A DNA stretch of 64,000 bases from Vibrio barjaei (GTDB lineage: Bacteria; Pseudomonadota; Gammaproteobacteria; Enterobacterales; Vibrionaceae), in NCBI RefSeq assembly GCF_001639065.2, contig NZ_LQXO02000009.1:1-64000 (forward strand). Reading direction: 5' to 3'. The notes under the pieces are model-generated. The model worked only from the letters and a program-made list of their open reading frames with translations. It searched no databases and was not told where the DNA came from. Positions 26,295-36,194 of this stretch are shown here, piece by piece (the first letter of the stretch is position 1; each line of letters opens with the position of its first letter). Both the position numbers and the translations under genes were made by a program.

Positions 26295-27959
26295 ATGTAT
26301 AAGGATTATTTTGGTTTTTACGAGGTGCCATTTTCAATAGTACCGAGCTCTCGTTATTTATTCTTGAGTCAGCGACATCGAGAAGCAATGCAGCACCTTC
26401 AAGCTGGTCTTGGACAAGGTGGTGGGTTTGCCATGTTAACGGGGGAAGTGGGGACAGGAAAAACCACCGTAGCCAAAGCCATGTTAGCGTCACTGGATGA
26501 TAAAACGGCATCTGGATTGATCCTAAATCCTACGTTTTCGAGTCAAGATCTGCTTGAAGCCATCTGCGACGAGTTTTCGCTTAGTTACCCTGAAAGGGCT
26601 TCCTTAAAACAGCTCAGCCAAGCCATATACCAATATCTAATCGATAATGATCAACAGGGCATCAATACGCTGCTCGTGATCGATGAAGCACAGCATCTCT
26701 CTGCGGGAGTTCTTGAGCAGTTGCGACTGTTGACTAACCTTGAAACGGATGATCATAAGTTGCTGAAAGTGCTGTTGATTGGTCAACCTGAGTTGCAAGA
26801 CAAACTGCGCACAACCCAATTACGCCAATTGGCCCAACGAATCACTGGACGTTATCACCTATTGCCGCTCACGGAAGGGGAGACTCGCCAATATATAGAG
26901 TTTCGTTTGTCGACGGCTGGCGGTGACACTTCACTGTTTTCGAAGGGGGCGGTGGCTGTGATGAATAAAGCCAGTCAGGGCATTCCGCGTTTGATTAATC
27001 TCATCGGTGATAAAGCATTGCAGTATGCCTATCACTCAGGAGAGAAAAAAGTATCTAAGTCTTTGGCTCAAAAAGCTTGTGAGGATATTCTTTCATTCCA
27101 AGCTCCTGGTGTGGGATATTCGGTGCAAAGCACAGGTGGTGGTTTGTCAGAGTTATTGTCGACTTATGCAATGCCTGCGTTACTAGGCATTGCGGTTGCT
27201 GGGGGGCTGTACTGGAAAGGCGCCGAAGGATTAGCGTGGTTGTCATCATTATCCAACCAACAGCAAGTTGTTGAATCAGTCAGTGCCTCAAACTCTTCCT
27301 CTAAAGGAGTGATAATACCCGTTAACAATGTTGCGGAATCTTACCCTCAAGAGCTACTGCACGATCTGTTTAAACGAAAAGACAAAATATCGGCGATTCA
27401 AGAGCTTTACGCGGTTTGGGGCTACAAAGCAGGCGTACTTGATGGCATGTGTGAAGAATCACCGAGCAGTAGTTTTGAGTGCCAAAAGTATTTAGGTACC
27501 TTGTCTCAGATAGAGCAACAGAATCTGCCCGTTGTGATGTCACTGTATTTGGATGGGCAACAAAGTTATGTGGTGCTATATCAAGTTTCAGACGACCAAG
27601 TGCAAATATTGAATGGTCGGCAACGTATCGCTTTGCCAAAATCATGGCTTGAGCAGCTATGGACCGGTGAGTACTACTCTATTTGGCAACGTGAATTGCA
27701 AACGACGCTCCGATTAAATCAACAGGGAGCGCAAGTTCGGTTATTGGATGAAAAACTGTCAAAAGTGCTTGGAGGAACACCTTCTGGTAGCGATATTTTC
27801 GACGAAGCACTAAAACGTAAAGTGGAAGTCTTTCAACGTTGGCAGGATATTGAAGTTGATGGCATAGCTGGGCGCAATACGCTACGTAAATTGGAGCTGT
27901 TAACCCAGAATAATCCACCTTCCATTGAAGCCAAGCAGAACCAAGAGGGGTCACTATGA
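26295..27959 (+). CDS. gspA: Type II secretion secretin-assembly ATPase GspA/ExeA
   Basis: ExeA-type ATPase that, with GspB, binds peptidoglycan and helps the GspD secretin assemble across it. The 554-residue protein opens MYKDYFGFYEVPFSIVPSSR, then an AAA domain with Walker A GEVGTGKTT (near 51) and Walker B LLVIDEAQHL (near 122). A transmembrane helix lies near 290-315. The periplasmic part ends in a peptidoglycan-binding PG_binding_1 domain (FQRWQDIEVDGIAGRNTL, near 515). It overlaps gspB by 4 nt. It is a paralogue of MshM encoded later in this window. Confidence 0.92.
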   Translation: MYKDYFGFYEVPFSIVPSSRYLFLSQRHREAMQHLQAGLGQGGGFAMLTGEVGTGKTTVAKAMLASLDDKTASGLILNPTFSSQDLLEAICDEFSLSYPERASLKQLSQAIYQYLIDNDQQGINTLLVIDEAQHLSAGVLEQLRLLTNLETDDHKLLKVLLIGQPELQDKLRTTQLRQLAQRITGRYHLLPLTEGETRQYIEFRLSTAGGDTSLFSKGAVAVMNKASQGIPRLINLIGDKALQYAYHSGEKKVSKSLAQKACEDILSFQAPGVGYSVQSTGGGLSELLSTYAMPALLGIAVAGGLYWKGAEGLAWLSSLSNQQQVVESVSASNSSSKGVIIPVNNVAESYPQELLHDLFKRKDKISAIQELYAVWGYKAGVLDGMCEESPSSSFECQKYLGTLSQIEQQNLPVVMSLYLDGQQSYVVLYQVSDDQVQILNGRQRIALPKSWLEQLWTGEYYSIWQRELQTTLRLNQQGAQVRLLDEKLSKVLGGTPSGSDIFDEALKRKVEVFQRWQDIEVDGIAGRNTLRKLELLTQNNPPSIEAKQNQEGSL

Positions 27960-28558
27960 AATCTCTAATCTGGAGTAGTTTAGTGCTCATTTCTATCGGT
28001 GCAATAGCCTCTCAGAGTGCACCGGAGGACCCACAACAACCGAGCAAAGCATACTCTATTTTGGCATACCCTGATTTTTCGCAGCTTAAACCGTTGCCGA
28101 AAGTAAGCGTGCCCGTTGCTACGACTCAGGTCACTCAAGTCGCAAACACGACGAGTGCCAGTTCACTTAGTGACGTTGTGTCAGATACCAACACGGCTTC
28201 AGAACAGTCTTTTGACTTAGAGAACTTAGATCTGAGTGGCTTAGACCCTGAGATTGCTCGCAAAGTCGCGTCTGCCATCAACAAGACAGAACCTTCTTTA
28301 GTACCAAGTAATTCGGATCATATCGCTCTGGAGGATAATCAAGCTCGCTATCGTGGACGTCTGCCTGCCATGAATCTACAAACTCATATGTATTCGTCTG
28401 ATGCTCAGCGACGTTGGGTTAAAATCAATGGTCAAGAGCTAAAAGAAGGGGATAGACTGAATAACATCCAGCTACTCGCTATAGAGCCTCAGTTCATTAC
28501 GATTCGCTTTGATAACGATATTATTGATATTCCTGCCTTGTATGAATGGGGCGGATAA
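27956..28558 (+). CDS. gspB: Type II secretion accessory protein GspB/ExeB
   Basis: A 200-residue bitopic protein that partners GspA. It has an N-terminal hydrophobic segment (residues about 3-19), a Pro/Thr/Ser-rich periplasmic linker and a C-terminal domain with RYRGRLPAMNLQTHMYSSD and RWVKINGQELKEGD, which match the T2SSB family. The ATG overlaps the gspA stop (ATGA). The rest of the type II secretion genes are not in the window. Confidence 0.9.
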   Translation: MKSLIWSSLVLISIGAIASQSAPEDPQQPSKAYSILAYPDFSQLKPLPKVSVPVATTQVTQVANTTSASSLSDVVSDTNTASEQSFDLENLDLSGLDPEIARKVASAINKTEPSLVPSNSDHIALEDNQARYRGRLPAMNLQTHMYSSDAQRRWVKINGQELKEGDRLNNIQLLAIEPQFITIRFDNDIIDIPALYEWGG

Positions 28559-28560
28559 TG

Positions 28561-28588
28561 AACGGGATGCTAAGTAGCGTCCCGTTTT
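28561..28588 (+). terminator. gspAB terminator
   Basis: AACGGGATGCT-AAGT-AGCGTCCCGTT forms an 11-bp stem with one wobble followed by TTTCATC, just after gspB. Confidence 0.75.
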
Positions 28589-28593
28589 CATCG

Positions 28594-30363
28594 TCATTGA
28601 GTGTATTTAGTTTGTAGCAGAGACTTCGCCTGCACAGGCTCGGTAGTAACCAGCTCAAACTGCTGATAAGGGAACAGATACTCCGCTTCGGTTTTTACTT
28701 GTTGAGCTTTACTCGTATCTCCCATCCCTTGGTAAGCCAATATCAGATTACGATAAAAGGCAGGGCGTGGCTTATGACGGATAATATCTACAGACCAGTC
28801 AATATAAGGTTGAATCAGCGTTTTATCGCCAGTGCGCAATCCGAGCTTTAGGTACGTGCTATAGACATCCCAATCATAGCGATCTTGCCATGCCATAGGG
28901 TTACTGACTTGCTCTAAGATGGTGACATCGACTGGGTCAGATTTTTCAAACTTAGTTAACACATAGTTGGTATGCAAAGACGCAACCATATAGGTGGTGA
29001 TCAAAATTGGTATCAATAAAGACATTACTCGTGTCGATGTCTTAGTTACGCCGGATAACGATGCTTGTTTTAATCGAGGCGTGCGTTGATCTACCCAATA
29101 GATCAGGATGATAAAGGTAACCCAGTGTATCAGTGAATGATAAAACGGATACTCCAATTGACTGTGCAGTACAATGGGTAGGAATAGAGCAAATATAGCC
29201 AAGCGTGTACCGGGTTTAGCGGTATAAATTCGGCTTAAGACGAAGAGAGCGGCGAGCAATATACCCAGAACCGGCAGCAATCCCCCCTCAATCCCCCAAA
29301 ACAACAATTCGTTATGTGGGTGATCCAGAGCAGGTACGCCAGCAGCAAAGTGATTGTTAAGCTGGTGCTGTCGAGCGGTATACACCATGTACTCAGGTTC
29401 AAACTTTCCTAATCCATAGCCAGTAAATGGCTTCTCGATCAGCATATCTATGGATTGGCTGTAAATCGTTGTACGAACATCGGCAAAGCTGGCTTTTTGT
29501 TCGATGAAGTTTTGGCTATTGGTGTTGCCAAATCCAAGTAAAAGTCCCAATGCCACGCCTGCTAAACTCGCAAAAGTCCAGCCTCGAAAGCGCTTCTTAG
29601 TTGAGTGTCGATACAGATAAGGGATAAGCAGCAATGTTCCGGTTAGTGCACCTAGCCAGCCTGTTCTTGAGCCTAAAACGACAATTAGAGGTAAGGTAAT
29701 AACGGGTGTTAAATATAAGATGGAGACATCACTGATGTGCCAGTTATATTTATGTCGTTGGCGTGCGAGCAGGTAACCAGACAGAACCAGCGCGGTAGCG
29801 AGAAAGCTTGCCATCACATTAGGTTGTTGGAAGATGCCATAGGGGCGGTTAATAACTACGTCATAGCCCATGAAATTATCATCGGACAGCAAGAAATATT
29901 GGCCATAGCCAATCGCAGACTCAATCAGAGCTGCCAGAACAACTAACCACAGAAACCGTTGCTTCTGTTTATTGGTGAACCGAAATTGCTGCAAAACAAT
30001 GAACAACAACATGCCACTCCACAGTGCAATAAAGCGAGGAGCGACGGAAACCATGTCGGGTTTGCTGTAGAACAGTGGAACACTTAACAGAATACAAGAG
30101 AGCAATAAACCAATAGTAAGTTTGCTATAACGCAATATTTGGTTGCTACCGAGTTGATAAAGCCCAATAGCTAAAGCAATGCTAAATGCAATCCATGCAG
30201 TGTTATTGAAGGTAAGTGCAAGCCCCAAACTGCCAGGATTTGGCCAGAAGGCATGTGTCGCGATGAGATAAAGCATCGCCATAGCGGCCATGAATTTTCG
30301 ATTGAGCGGGGGACGAACTCGGTTTTCAGCCAGTTCTGTACCGTTGGTATGAGTAATTGCCAT
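28594..30363 (-). CDS. pglL: O-oligosaccharyltransferase of the PglL/O-antigen ligase (Wzy_C) family
   Basis: A 589-residue inner-membrane protein with about 11-12 transmembrane segments, then a C-terminal periplasmic, tetratricopeptide-like part (about 470-589). The large periplasmic loop before residue 360 contains the Wzy_C/PglL His in LDHPHNELLFWG (near 347). PglL enzymes move lipid-linked glycans to Ser/Thr of proteins, including pilins. In V. cholerae the gene next to uvrA (VC0393) encodes a PglL shown to glycosylate proteins in E. coli, and the location here matches. It could instead be a WaaL-like ligase, but the C-terminal part favours PglL. Confidence 0.82.
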   Translation of the reverse strand: MAITHTNGTELAENRVRPPLNRKFMAAMAMLYLIATHAFWPNPGSLGLALTFNNTAWIAFSIALAIGLYQLGSNQILRYSKLTIGLLLSCILLSVPLFYSKPDMVSVAPRFIALWSGMLLFIVLQQFRFTNKQKQRFLWLVVLAALIESAIGYGQYFLLSDDNFMGYDVVINRPYGIFQQPNVMASFLATALVLSGYLLARQRHKYNWHISDVSILYLTPVITLPLIVVLGSRTGWLGALTGTLLLIPYLYRHSTKKRFRGWTFASLAGVALGLLLGFGNTNSQNFIEQKASFADVRTTIYSQSIDMLIEKPFTGYGLGKFEPEYMVYTARQHQLNNHFAAGVPALDHPHNELLFWGIEGGLLPVLGILLAALFVLSRIYTAKPGTRLAIFALFLPIVLHSQLEYPFYHSLIHWVTFIILIYWVDQRTPRLKQASLSGVTKTSTRVMSLLIPILITTYMVASLHTNYVLTKFEKSDPVDVTILEQVSNPMAWQDRYDWDVYSTYLKLGLRTGDKTLIQPYIDWSVDIIRHKPRPAFYRNLILAYQGMGDTSKAQQVKTEAEYLFPYQQFELVTTEPVQAKSLLQTKYTQ

Positions 30364-30386
30364 GCTTGCTACTAGTTAATGAACAA

Positions 30387-30419
30387 GAAAGAGAGTGACG
30401 TAACCATACGTCACTCTTC
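30387..30419 (-). terminator. uvrA terminator
   Basis: A perfect 11-bp inverted repeat (AGAGTGACGTA / TACGTCACTCT, 4-nt loop) lies 15 nt after the uvrA stop and is followed on the minus strand by a T-rich tail CTTTCTTG. Confidence 0.75.
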
Positions 30420-30433
30420 TAAGATGCCCTAAT

Positions 30434-33262
30434 TTAACCTTTTAGCATAGGCTTTAGGAAGCGTGCTGTGTGAGAACCTTCGACTTGAGACACATTTTCT
30501 GGGGTGCCTTGAGCGATAATTTCGCCTCCTCCTTGTCCACCCTCTGGCCCTAAATCGATGATCCAGTCAGAAGTTTTAACAACATCAAGGTTGTGCTCGA
30601 TAACGACGACGGTATTGCCATGGTCACGCAGACGGTGAAGAACGGACAAGAGCAGCTCGATATCGTGGAAGTGCAGGCCTGTTGTTGGCTCATCTAAAAT
30701 ATAGAGTGTTTTACCCGTATCACGTTTAGAGAGTTCTCTAGCCAGTTTAACTCGTTGAGCTTCACCACCTGAAAGTGTTGTCGCCGCTTGACCGAGACGA
30801 ATGTACGAAAGACCTACGTCCATTAAGGTTTGTAGTTTTCTAGCAATTACAGGAACCGGATCGAAGAACTCACGAGCATCTTCTACAGTCATTTGTAGTA
30901 CTTCATCAATGGTCTTGCCTTTGTAGCGAACTTCTAACGTTTCACGGTTATAACGCTTCCCTTTACATACATCACAAGGCACGTATACATCAGGTAAGAA
31001 GTGCATCTCTACTTTGATAACGCCGTCACCTTGGCATGCTTCACAGCGGCCGCCGCGAACATTAAAGCTAAAGCGACCAGGCTTGTAGCCACGAGAGCGT
31101 GACTCTTGAGTGCCTGCGAACAGTTCACGAATAGGTGTGAAGATTCCAGTATAAGTAGCAGGGTTAGAGCGGGGTGTACGACCGATTGGACTTTGGTCAA
31201 TATCGATCACTTTATCGAAATGCTCTAAACCTTCAATCTTCTTATAAGGAGATGGTTCGGCTGTTGTCGCTCCATTGAGCTGAGTGTGCGCTATTTTAAA
31301 GAAGGTATCATTAATCAGGGTGGATTTACCTGAACCGGAAACACCAGTAATACAGCTAAATAGACCAACTGGAATGGTTAAATCGACATTTTTAAGGTTG
31401 TTACCTGTTGCACCTTGCAGCTTAACCACTTTCTTAGCATCCATTGGTGTACGTTGCTGAGGAATCGCAATTTCTCGTTTCCCGCTCAGGTACTGACCAG
31501 TTAGCGACTCTTCTGATTGGATAATGTCTTCAATAGTACCTTCAGCTACTACAGAACCACCATGAACGCCTGCGCCAGGGCCAATATCAATGACGTGGTC
31601 TGCCGTTCGGATAGCATCTTCGTCGTGTTCAACAACCAATACGGTGTTACCTAGATCTCTTAAATGCGTTAGCGTATTAAGAAGACGTTCATTATCACGC
31701 TGGTGGAGACCAATAGAAGGCTCATCAAGAACGTACATTACCCCGACTAGACCTGCACCAATTTGACTTGCCAAGCGGATACGCTGCGCTTCACCGCCTG
31801 AAAGCGTTTCGGCACTGCGTGACAGGTTTAGGTAGTTAAGGCCAACATTAACGAGGAAGTGCAGACGATCATTGATCTCTTTCATGACCTTCTCTGCTAT
31901 TTGGGCTCGTTGTCCCTCAAGCTCTAATGAACGGAAAAAATCCATGGCACCACTGATGCTCATTTCGACGATTTCTGGCAATGTGGTATCAGCTATAAAG
32001 ACATTACGAGCTTCTTCACGCAGACGAGTACCGCCACAAGAACCACAGGATTTTGTCGAGATATATTTCGCGAGATCTTCACGTACTGAGTTAGATTCAG
32101 TATCACGATAACGACGCTCAAGGGTATTTAGGATCCCTTCAAATGGATGGCGTTTCACGCGGATATCACCGCGATCGTTAACGTAGTTAAATTCTACCTC
32201 TGTGCGGCCTGAGCCTGTGAGCACCACATCTTTGATCTTTTTCGGCAGAGATTTAAAGGGCGCGTATAAGTCAAAGTCGTAGTGCTTGGCCAGTGAGGTC
32301 AGCATTTGGAAGTAGTAATAGTTCTTCTGATCCCAACCACGAATCGCACCTTCAGCAATGCTCAGATCTTCATCCATCACGACTCGTGCTGGATCGAAGT
32401 ATTGCTGGACTCCTAAACCATCACACGTGTGGCAGGCCCCAGCAGGGTTGTTAAACGAAAACAGGCGAGGCTCAAGCTCTTGCAAGCTATAACCACAGTA
32501 AGGGCAAGCGAAATTAGCAGAAAAGATGATGTCTTCTTTTTCTGGTTCATCCATCCATGCGACACCGACGATGCCACCTGATAGTTCTAGCGCGGTTTCA
32601 AAAGATTCGGCAAGACGCTGCTGTAAGTTATCTCGAACTTTAAAGCGGTCGACAACCACCTCAATGGTGTGCTTTTTATGCAGTTCCAGTGTCGGTGGAT
32701 CGGAAAGATCGCAGGTTTCTCCATCGATACGGGCGCGAATAAAACCTTGAGCTGACAGGTTTTCTAGAGTTTTAACATGCTCACCTTTACGCTCCTTAAC
32801 AATTGGAGCTAGCAACATCATTTTAGAGCCTTCAGGTAGCTCTAGAACCTTATCAACCATTTGGCTAACAGTTTGTGCGGCTAATGGTGTTTTGTGCTCC
32901 GGGCAGCGTGGCTCGCCCACACGAGCATACAGCAAGCGTAAGTAGTCATAGACTTCTGTGATGGTACCTACAGTCGAGCGGGGATTATGCGAGGTGGACT
33001 TTTGCTCAATAGAGATGGCTGGAGATAAGCCTTCGATGTGGTCAACATCGGGCTTTTCCATCAAGGATAAAAACTGTCTTGCATAAGCGGATAAGGATTC
33101 CACATAACGACGTTGCCCCTCTGCGTACAGAGTATCAAAGGCAAGTGAAGACTTACCTGAGCCCGAAAGGCCAGTGATAACGGTTAGTTTGTCGCGAGGA
33201 ATTGTCAGATTGACGTTTTTTAGGTTATGGGTTCGAGCCCCCCTAACTTCGATCTTATCCAT
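30434..33262 (-). CDS. uvrA: UvrABC nucleotide excision repair protein UvrA
   Basis: Damage-recognition ATPase. From the ATG at 33262 the protein is 942 residues and starts [14 protein letters not shown] like E. coli UvrA; a GTG 9 nt upstream has no ribosome site. Two ABC modules are present, with Walker [10 protein letters not shown] (near 31) and GVSGSGKST (near 640). Their signatures are [12 protein letters not shown] and [12 protein letters not shown]. Zinc modules are CPYCGYSL...CHTCDG (near 253) and CEACQGDG...CDVCKGKR (near 740). A LexA-like box upstream agrees with SOS control. Confidence 0.98.
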   Translation of the reverse strand: MDKIEVRGARTHNLKNVNLTIPRDKLTVITGLSGSGKSSLAFDTLYAEGQRRYVESLSAYARQFLSLMEKPDVDHIEGLSPAISIEQKSTSHNPRSTVGTITEVYDYLRLLYARVGEPRCPEHKTPLAAQTVSQMVDKVLELPEGSKMMLLAPIVKERKGEHVKTLENLSAQGFIRARIDGETCDLSDPPTLELHKKHTIEVVVDRFKVRDNLQQRLAESFETALELSGGIVGVAWMDEPEKEDIIFSANFACPYCGYSLQELEPRLFSFNNPAGACHTCDGLGVQQYFDPARVVMDEDLSIAEGAIRGWDQKNYYYFQMLTSLAKHYDFDLYAPFKSLPKKIKDVVLTGSGRTEVEFNYVNDRGDIRVKRHPFEGILNTLERRYRDTESNSVREDLAKYISTKSCGSCGGTRLREEARNVFIADTTLPEIVEMSISGAMDFFRSLELEGQRAQIAEKVMKEINDRLHFLVNVGLNYLNLSRSAETLSGGEAQRIRLASQIGAGLVGVMYVLDEPSIGLHQRDNERLLNTLTHLRDLGNTVLVVEHDEDAIRTADHVIDIGPGAGVHGGSVVAEGTIEDIIQSEESLTGQYLSGKREIAIPQQRTPMDAKKVVKLQGATGNNLKNVDLTIPVGLFSCITGVSGSGKSTLINDTFFKIAHTQLNGATTAEPSPYKKIEGLEHFDKVIDIDQSPIGRTPRSNPATYTGIFTPIRELFAGTQESRSRGYKPGRFSFNVRGGRCEACQGDGVIKVEMHFLPDVYVPCDVCKGKRYNRETLEVRYKGKTIDEVLQMTVEDAREFFDPVPVIARKLQTLMDVGLSYIRLGQAATTLSGGEAQRVKLARELSKRDTGKTLYILDEPTTGLHFHDIELLLSVLHRLRDHGNTVVVIEHNLDVVKTSDWIIDLGPEGGQGGGEIIAQGTPENVSQVEGSHTARFLKPMLKG

Positions 33263-33328
33263 TGTTGCCACTCATGTAATACGTAGTGTGACAAGTATTA
33301 CATAGTGTGAAGTTTGTGCAAAGAAATA

Positions 33329-33344
33329 CTGGATAAAAAAACAG
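33329..33344 (-). promoter_or_regulatory. Candidate LexA (SOS) box upstream of uvrA
   Basis: CTGGATAAAAAAACAG fits CTG-N10-CAG with an A/T-rich centre. It begins 67 bp upstream of the uvrA start. E. coli uvrA is also LexA controlled. Confidence 0.7.
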
Positions 33345-33355
33345 GTCTATAAATG

Positions 33356-33392
33356 TAAAAAGCGCCACTTCTCGATGAAAGTAGCGCTACGG
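33356..33392 (-). terminator. galU terminator
   Basis: On the minus strand AGCGCTACTTTC pairs with AGAAGTGGCGCT (one wobble and an imperfect top) and is followed by TTTTTACATTT. It lies about 35 nt after the galU stop. Confidence 0.8.
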
Positions 33393-33425
33393 CTTACCGT
33401 TTATTCTGTGAGCTCAAGGCTTAGA

Positions 33426-34295
33426 TTACGCTTTCTTCGTTGCGTGTTTGCCAAGCTCTGCGGTTTTCTCATCTTTTAGGTAAAGATTCTCAAAACAGTA
33501 GTTCGTTGCTTCGATATAGCCTTCTACGCTGCCGCAGTCAAAACGTTGACCTTTAAATTTGTAAGCCAACACGCAGCCAGCTTTTGCTTGTTTAAGCAAG
33601 GCATCAGTGATTTGGATTTCACCGCCTTTGCCTGGTTCTGTTTGCTCGATGAGTTCGAAAATATCTGGGGTCAGAATATAACGACCAATGATCGCTAGGT
33701 TGCTAGGCGCTGTACCTTGCTCAGGCTTTTCAACCATATCATCTACACGGAAAAGATCGTCTTTAATCATTTCACCAGAGATAACACCGTATTTGTGCGT
33801 TTCATCTTCAGGCACTTCTTGAACCGCAACGATTGAGCAGCGGAACTGTTTATAGAGCGCAACCATTTGAGCCAGTACACCTTGATCTTCGTTAACACAA
33901 AGGTCGTCCGCTAGAACGACGGCAAATGGTTCGTCACCTACAAGCTCACGACCAGTCAAAATCGCATGGCCCAAGCCCTTCATTTCACGTTGGCGAATGT
34001 AGGTGAATTGTGCCGAATCAATGATGTCGCGGATATCAACGAGAAGCTCTTCTTTATTAGTGCCACTAATCTGGTGCTCAAGCTCGTAGTTTTTATCGAA
34101 GTGATCCATGATGGAGTGTTTACCACGACCGGTAACAATACACATTCCGTCCATTCCCGCTTGAATGGCTTCTTCCACACCATATTCAATCAATGGTTTG
34201 TTAACCACTGGCATCATTTCTTTAGGCATAGATTTCGTGGCTGGTAGGAAGCGAGTTCCGTAACCAGCTGCCGGGAATAGGCACTTCTTGATCAT
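33426..34295 (-). CDS. galU: UTP-glucose-1-phosphate uridylyltransferase
   Basis: Makes UDP-glucose for lipopolysaccharide, capsule and galactose metabolism. The 289-residue protein shows the nucleotide-binding motif FPAAGYGTRFLPATKSMPKE near residue 7, VVLADDLC (near 127), VEKPEQGTAPSNLAIIGRY (near 190) and the C-terminal KGQRFDCGSVEGY. All are typical of bacterial GalU. Own terminator and probably own promoter. Confidence 0.97.
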   Translation of the reverse strand: MIKKCLFPAAGYGTRFLPATKSMPKEMMPVVNKPLIEYGVEEAIQAGMDGMCIVTGRGKHSIMDHFDKNYELEHQISGTNKEELLVDIRDIIDSAQFTYIRQREMKGLGHAILTGRELVGDEPFAVVLADDLCVNEDQGVLAQMVALYKQFRCSIVAVQEVPEDETHKYGVISGEMIKDDLFRVDDMVEKPEQGTAPSNLAIIGRYILTPDIFELIEQTEPGKGGEIQITDALLKQAKAGCVLAYKFKGQRFDCGSVEGYIEATNYCFENLYLKDEKTAELGKHATKKA

Positions 34296-34470
34296 GATAA
34301 AACCCTTTATCTTTATTCGTTTTAATTTGTTGCCACTGACGGGCGATTGGACCTAAGTCTACATAGTATCGTTAGTTTATGACAGTAGAAATGTGTCAGA
34401 GTTCGCTCTGTTTTGCTGTGAAAAATCATCGCGAACTCTCTACATAGATGAAGATGTGTTGTGTGTATTG

Positions 34471-35121
34471 TTAAGAGAGGAGGTTTTGATTGGCCCAAGC
34501 TATCGCTTGTAAGCGGTTTTTTACAGAGAGCTTTCTAAATATCTGATAAAGATGAGATTTTACTGTCGACTCAGTAATAAATAGGTCTTCAGATATTTGC
34601 AAATTGCTGGCTCCCGATTGCAGACATCGAAGGATCTCGATTTCTCTAGCCGTCAAATCCACCACAGTAGGACAGGTGTTTGCTGAAACTACGTGGCGAT
34701 AGTGATGTAACAGTTGGCTGGTTACCTCTCGCGGTAGCCAGTTTTTGCCGTTAATGATTTCTCCCAAACCAATCACGACTTTCTTAGCGTCTTCGTGGCT
34801 GTAAAAGAGGCCTTTTATATGACCATATCTAAGGATCTCCTCGGTAGTTAACCGATGCGGAACATTGATCAGTACTGTCTCAAAGTTCTTGCTTGCTAAA
34901 GGTAGGTTTAACACTTGTTGGAAAAGATCTAAAGATTCTTCGTAATCAAAGAGCAAAATGCGATTACGAGAACCGGAAGCGGTTGAAAGTAGATCTTGAG
35001 GAGTGATGGCTTCAATAGCATTAATGCTTAGATGGGATAAGCGTTTTACCCTTTTGGTAACCGAGTCCTCTTGATTAAGAGTGACATGTTGAATGACGCG
35101 TTGGTAATTATTTCTTCTCAT
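34471..35121 (-). CDS. qstR: LuxR-type regulator QstR (quorum sensing and TfoX-dependent competence regulator)
   Basis: A 216-residue protein of the VpsT/CsgD group: a degenerate receiver-like N-domain (ILLFDYEES near 55) and a C-terminal LuxR helix-turn-helix LTAREIEILRCLQSGASN (near 157-210) with TESTVKSHLYQIF as recognition region. In V. cholerae QstR is encoded between galU and ssb (VC0396), needs HapR and TfoX for expression, and activates DNA-uptake genes and type VI secretion. The same size and neighbours here make the assignment strong. It links the region to chitin-induced competence. Confidence 0.9.
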   Translation of the reverse strand: MRRNNYQRVIQHVTLNQEDSVTKRVKRLSHLSINAIEAITPQDLLSTASGSRNRILLFDYEESLDLFQQVLNLPLASKNFETVLINVPHRLTTEEILRYGHIKGLFYSHEDAKKVVIGLGEIINGKNWLPREVTSQLLHHYRHVVSANTCPTVVDLTAREIEILRCLQSGASNLQISEDLFITESTVKSHLYQIFRKLSVKNRLQAIAWANQNLLS

Positions 35122-35148
35122 AGCACACTTTTACTCGTGGTTTTTATG

Positions 35149-35164
35149 CATACTGACGAGTATG
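35149..35164. promoter_or_regulatory. Inverted repeat in the qstR upstream region
   Basis: CATACT-GACG-AGTATG is a perfect palindrome 28 bp upstream of the qstR start, within the 259-bp region shared with ssb. A TTTATCA half-site resembling part of the HapR/LuxR consensus lies at 35240-35246. Both are candidates for regulator binding; neither is proven. Confidence 0.35.
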
Positions 35165-35380
35165 TAGTTTATGTTCTAGTGATAAAAAAGTAGTTTGAGA
35201 GTGAGTTAAAATATCTAAGTAATTGATATAAATATAAAGTTTATCATTGTTTGCTTCGCTCGTAATAACGAGGGGGAAAGGGTTATTTTGGCATCCTCAG
35301 GATAAGCGCTGTTGCGGTACCAGTGGTTCGTGTTATCCTACTGGGCTAATTTGAAACACACTGTGGTTACGGAGCAAAAC

Positions 35381-35932
35381 ATGGCAAGCCGTGGAGTAAA
35401 CAAAGTCATTCTAGTGGGTAACTTAGGTAACGACCCAGAAATTCGTTACATGCCAAACGGCGGTGCCGTGGCGAATATTACAATCGCAACCTCTGAATCT
35501 TGGCGTGATAAAGCGACAGGCGAGCAGCGTGAAAAAACTGAGTGGCATCGCGTTGCTCTGTTTGGCAAGCTAGCGGAAGTTGCTGGTGAATATTTGCGTA
35601 AGGGCTCTCAAGTTTATATTGAAGGTCAACTGCAAACTCGTAAGTGGCAAGACCAGAGTGGTCAAGACCGCTACACAACGGAAGTTGTTGTTCAAGGCTT
35701 CAACGGCGTAATGCAAATGCTAGGTGGCCGCCAAGGTGGTGGTGCTCCTATGCAGGGTGGTATGCAAGGCGGCATGAACCAAGGTGGTGGCATGCAGCAG
35801 CAAGCTCCTCAACAACAGGGTTGGGGACAGCCTCAACAACCTGTACAACAACCAGCTCAGCAAAAACCTGCTCAACAGCAGCCGCAGTACAATGAGCCAC
35901 CAATGGACTTCGATGACGATATCCCGTTTTAA
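35381..35932 (+). CDS. ssb: Single-stranded DNA-binding protein
   Basis: Binds single-stranded DNA as a tetramer in replication and repair. From the ATG at 35381 (after ACGGAGC) it is 183 residues, starting [20 protein letters not shown]. The reading frame extends upstream, but that part lacks family similarity. An OB fold (about 1-112) is followed by a Gly/Gln/Pro-rich linker and the acidic protein-docking tail DFDDDIPF. It is divergent from qstR. Confidence 0.97.
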   Translation: MASRGVNKVILVGNLGNDPEIRYMPNGGAVANITIATSESWRDKATGEQREKTEWHRVALFGKLAEVAGEYLRKGSQVYIEGQLQTRKWQDQSGQDRYTTEVVVQGFNGVMQMLGGRQGGGAPMQGGMQGGMNQGGGMQQQAPQQQGWGQPQQPVQQPAQQKPAQQQPQYNEPPMDFDDDIPF

Positions 35933-35981
35933 TCAATGCTGAATATCAAATCAAATTAAGTTCTATTTGATTTTTGCATAG

Positions 35982-36011
35982 AAAAGCCGCGATGAATTCG
36001 CGGTTTTTTTT
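35982..36011 (+). terminator. ssb terminator
   Basis: CCGCG-ATGAATT-CGCGG with flanking A4 and T8 runs, 50 nt after the ssb stop. Confidence 0.88.
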
Positions 36012-36097
36012 GTTTCTTAGAGACAACGCATTGCTTGTTGCTTAACGGGTTATAGTAAATTTGATATAACAAACAGTTAACGCGATAGCTTATTTTA

Positions 36098-36103
36098 TAT
36101 AAT
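36098..36103 (+). promoter_or_regulatory. Candidate -10 element upstream of mshH
   Basis: A perfect TATAAT lies 92 bp upstream of the mshH start in an AT-rich stretch. No good -35 is seen at 16-18 bp. The rest of the ssb-mshH gap (36012-36194) shows nothing else clear. Confidence 0.35.
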
Positions 36104-36194
36104 GTGTGCATGAATCTCTCTTGTTGCATCAACGAGTTGAGTTCGGACGACAAACGTTAATGACATCATCGGTTCAAAAAGGACTTTAGTACCT

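Noticed and set aside
35308..35326. Possible LexA box before ssb (CTG...CAG)
   Set aside because: The spacing between CTG and CAG is 9 bp, not 10, and the centre is GC-rich.
35312..35380. Longer ssb start (23 extra residues)
   Set aside because: The extension lacks SSB similarity; the ATG at 35381 has a good ribosome site and the usual MASRG start.
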